Below are positions 12,204 through 14,215 of a stretch of DNA of 14,215 bases, one piece after another. The stretch is from the NCBI GenBank assembly GCA_023228745.1, contig JALOAP010000031.1:1-14215 (forward strand), given 5' to 3'. This DNA is from Dehalococcoidia bacterium. GTDB taxonomy: Bacteria; Chloroflexota; Dehalococcoidia; Tepidiformales; Tepidiformaceae. The notes beneath the pieces were generated by a model, which saw nothing but the letters and a program-made list of their open reading frames with translations, did not search any database and was not told the origin of the DNA. Positions within the stretch are counted from its first letter, which is position 1, and each line of letters starts with the position of its first letter. A program made the position numbers and the translations under genes.

Positions 12204-14215
12204 ACAGGCTGGCGATACGCTCGCGCAGCCCCTCCGCCCTGGTCCGCGCGTCCGCCAGGTTCGCCTCCATACCTTCAACGACGTGCGCCGGCGCCTTCGA
12301 ACGGAACTGTTCGTTCGCAAGCTGCTTCTCCAGCCGTTCCACGTACGCCGTCGCTTCACCAAGCTCCTTCTCGAGCCGTGCTCGCTCTGCCGCAGTGTCC
12401 ACCGTCGGCAGCTCCAGGGCGACTTCTGTATCCGCCACCCGCGCGTAGGCAAATTCACCTGCCGGCACTTCGTCGGTGAGCCCCACGACCACCGGCTCGA
12501 CTCGAGACGTAAACGACGTCGCCGCCGCCGTCTCCGCAAGGGCGTCGCTGTAATCCCCCGCGCGGATGTACACCCGCGGGCGCAGACTCATCTCGAGCTT
12601 TTTCTCCGCCCGGATGTTCCGGATCGCGCGGTTCACCTCGATGACGTGCGCCATTGCTGCCTCCGCCCGTTCGTCTTTCCAGTTCGCGCCGCTCTTCGGG
12701 TACCAGGCGACGATCAGCGCAGACGCCATGTCATCGTCGATGTGGTCGCGAAGAGACTGCCAGAGCTCTTCCGTCACAAATGGCATGAAGGGATGGAGCA
12801 GTCGCAACCCACGATCGAGCACATGCGCGAGGACGCGCTGTGGCCGGAAGTCGTTCGCGTTCAGCCGCACCTTCGCAAACTCGATGTACCAGTCGCAGAA
12901 CTCGTTCCAGAGGAAGTCCTCGATGTGGCGCGCCGCCTCGCCGATCTGGTAGGCCCGCAGCAGAGAATCGACATCGTTCTCGAGCTGCTCCAGCCGCGAG
13001 AGGATCCAGCGATCCTCGACTGCGTAGGTTTCGCTGTCGGCCGGGTGGGGCCGCTTCACCTGCTGCTCCCCCAGCTTCATCAGCACGAACCGCGTCGAGT
13101 TCCAGAGCTTGTTCGCGAAGTTTCGCGCCGCCGCCAGGCGCTCGTCGCTGAACTTCTGGTCCGCACCCATCGAGGCGCCAGTCAACACCGCGAAGCGGAA
13201 CGCGTCCGCGCCGTACTGCCCGGCGACCGTCAGCGGGTCCACCACGTTCCCGCGGGACTTGGTCATCTTCTCGCCATGCGCGTCGCGGATCAGGCCGTGG
13301 AAGAGCACCGTCCGGAACGGCACCGCGTCCTCCGGGCCCCGCTCTCGCATGTTGTAGAGGCCGAACATGATCATCCGGGCGCACCAGAAGAACATGATGT
13401 CGTAGCCCATCTGCATGTCCGACGTCGGGTAGAAGTACCGAAGGTCCTCGGTGTCATCCGGCCAGCCCAGGTCGGCGTGCGGCGCCAACCCCGACGAAAA
13501 CCACGTGTCCAGCACGTCCTCGTCCTGGCGCAGGGCGCCACCGCACTCGGGGCAGTCGGCCGGGTCCTCCACCTGCACGACCTGGTGACCGTTCTCGCAG
13601 TACCAGACCGGGATCTGGTGCCCCCACCAGAGCTGCCGGCTGATGCACCAGTCGCGGATGTTGTCCATCCAGTTCAGGTACACCTTCTCGAAGCGCTGGG
13701 GCACGATTTTGATCCGCCCATCGCGCACGGCTTGCGCGGCGTCACCGGCCAGCGAATGCCCGGGCGCGTATTCGCGGTTCACCGCCACCCACCACTGCTC
13801 GCTCGGGAGCGGCTGCACCACCGTTTTGCAGCGGCTGCAGTGGCCCACACTGTGGACATAATCCTCGATACGATCGAGGAAACCGCCGTCCTCCAGGTCC
13901 CGGACAATCGCTTCGCGCGCCTCCTCGTCGGTCATCCCCTCGTAGGGGCCCGCCTCCTCGTTCATGCGGCCGTCGAGGTCCATCGCCACGATCACCGGCA
14001 GGTCGTGACGCTGGCCAATCTCCCAGTCGTTCGGGTCGTGGCCCGGCGTCACCTTCACTGCGCCGGTCCCGAACTCGGGCTTCACCGCTTCGTCCGAAAC
14101 GAGCGGGATTTCGCGCCCAACGATCGGCAGCAGCAACATCCGCCCGATGACCTCTTCGTACCGTTCGTCCGCCGGGTTCACAGCCACGCCCGTGTCCGCC
14201 ACCATCGTCTCTGGG
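12202..14215 (-). CDS. valS: Valyl-tRNA synthetase, N-terminus cut by window edge
   Basis: The last 670 residues of an enzyme usually near 880; the frame is open to the right edge, entering as P-E-T-M-V-A-D-T-G-V-A-V, the editing-domain threonine-rich motif. Family knowledge: charges tRNA-Val with valine and hydrolyses mischarged threonyl-tRNA. Seen in order: editing domain with FGTGAVKVTPGHDPND, a zinc-binding CxxC (CSRC) and a CPEC pair, DWCISRQLWWGHQIPVWYC, the DVLDTWFSSGL segment, the signature lysine loop as KMTKSRGN (13255-13269 for KMTKS, Thr instead of the commoner Ser), the anticodon-binding helical domain, and a C-terminal coiled coil (ERARLEKELGEATAYVERLEKQL) that contacts tRNA. 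It ends in tandem TAG stops. The HIGH motif lies outside the window. Identification over IleS rests on the editing motif, the KMTKS loop and the C-terminal arm. Confidence 0.96.
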   Translation of the reverse strand, partial: PETMVADTGVAVNPADERYEEVIGRMLLLPIVGREIPLVSDEAVKPEFGTGAVKVTPGHDPNDWEIGQRHDLPVIVAMDLDGRMNEEAGPYEGMTDEEAREAIVRDLEDGGFLDRIEDYVHSVGHCSRCKTVVQPLPSEQWWVAVNREYAPGHSLAGDAAQAVRDGRIKIVPQRFEKVYLNWMDNIRDWCISRQLWWGHQIPVWYCENGHQVVQVEDPADCPECGGALRQDEDVLDTWFSSGLAPHADLGWPDDTEDLRYFYPTSDMQMGYDIMFFWCARMIMFGLYNMRERGPEDAVPFRTVLFHGLIRDAHGEKMTKSRGNVVDPLTVAGQYGADAFRFAVLTGASMGADQKFSDERLAAARNFANKLWNSTRFVLMKLGEQQVKRPHPADSETYAVEDRWILSRLEQLENDVDSLLRAYQIGEAARHIEDFLWNEFCDWYIEFAKVRLNANDFRPQRVLAHVLDRGLRLLHPFMPFVTEELWQSLRDHIDDDMASALIVAWYPKSGANWKDERAEAAMAHVIEVNRAIRNIRAEKKLEMSLRPRVYIRAGDYSDALAETAAATSFTSRVEPVVVGLTDEVPAGEFAYARVADTEVALELPTVDTAAERARLEKELGEATAYVERLEKQLANEQFRSKAPAHVVEGMEANLADARTRAEGLRERIASL

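Noticed and set aside
11655..12539. 294-codon minus-strand frame antisense to the anti-sigma gene and valS end
   Set aside because: It is Arg-rich shadow coding across two convincing genes, one of them valS on the same strand in another frame.
1..14215. Mobile element, CRISPR, toxin-antitoxin or defence system
   Set aside because: No transposase, integrase, regular direct repeats, small paired toxin genes or nuclease/helicase modules are visible; all confident genes are metabolic, RNA-processing or regulatory.

Overview
The window is GC-rich, densely packed bacterial DNA. It holds twelve protein genes: ten complete, and one cut by each window edge (an alpha/beta-hydrolase at the left, valyl-tRNA synthetase at the right). 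I see no insertion sequence, CRISPR array, tRNA, rRNA or phage gene, so it reads as ordinary chromosome. The mix (F420-type luciferase-like oxidoreductases, an FbiB-like nitroreductase, archease with RtcB, an ECF sigma factor with an RskA-type anti-sigma) fits a Gram-positive-like, F420-using lineage. Chloroflexota is my first guess and Actinomycetota the alternative. This is inference; nothing here fixes the taxon.

Left part (1-3154): an alpha/beta-hydrolase (minus) is divergent from a two-gene plus-strand unit made of an F420-dependent LLM oxidoreductase and a small DUF4342-like membrane protein. That unit converges, across a 10-bp stem terminator, on a minus-strand flavin monooxygenase of the limonene monooxygenase/luciferase kind.

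Middle (3155-9087): a type III polyketide synthase overlaps an isoprenylcysteine-type methyltransferase by 7 nt, an SrsA-SrsB / BpsA-BpsB type pair that would make and O-methylate alkylpyrones or alkylresorcinols. Converging on it is an archease-rtcB RNA ligation operon. A 457-bp stretch without a convincing gene follows, then a nitroreductase resembling the C-terminal domain of FbiB. Its stop codon overlaps that of a convergent FAD-dependent oxidoreductase of the geranylgeranyl-reductase type, a plausible third member (SrsC-like) of the polyketide set.

Right part (9088-14215): a divergent promoter region carries an 8-11-8 inverted repeat. It is followed by a large membrane protein fusing a PAP2/Aur1-like phosphatase or transferase domain to a YjdF/DUF2238-like domain, then an ECF sigma factor and its zinc-type anti-sigma factor (4-nt overlap). 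These converge on valS.

The points most worth a second look are the split three-enzyme polyketide set, the PAP2-YjdF fusion, the pairing of an F420-type oxidoreductase with an FbiB-like nitroreductase, the RsrA-like cysteine/histidine spacing in the anti-sigma factor, and the unexplained region upstream of archease. I do not see a clear-cut wholly new system.
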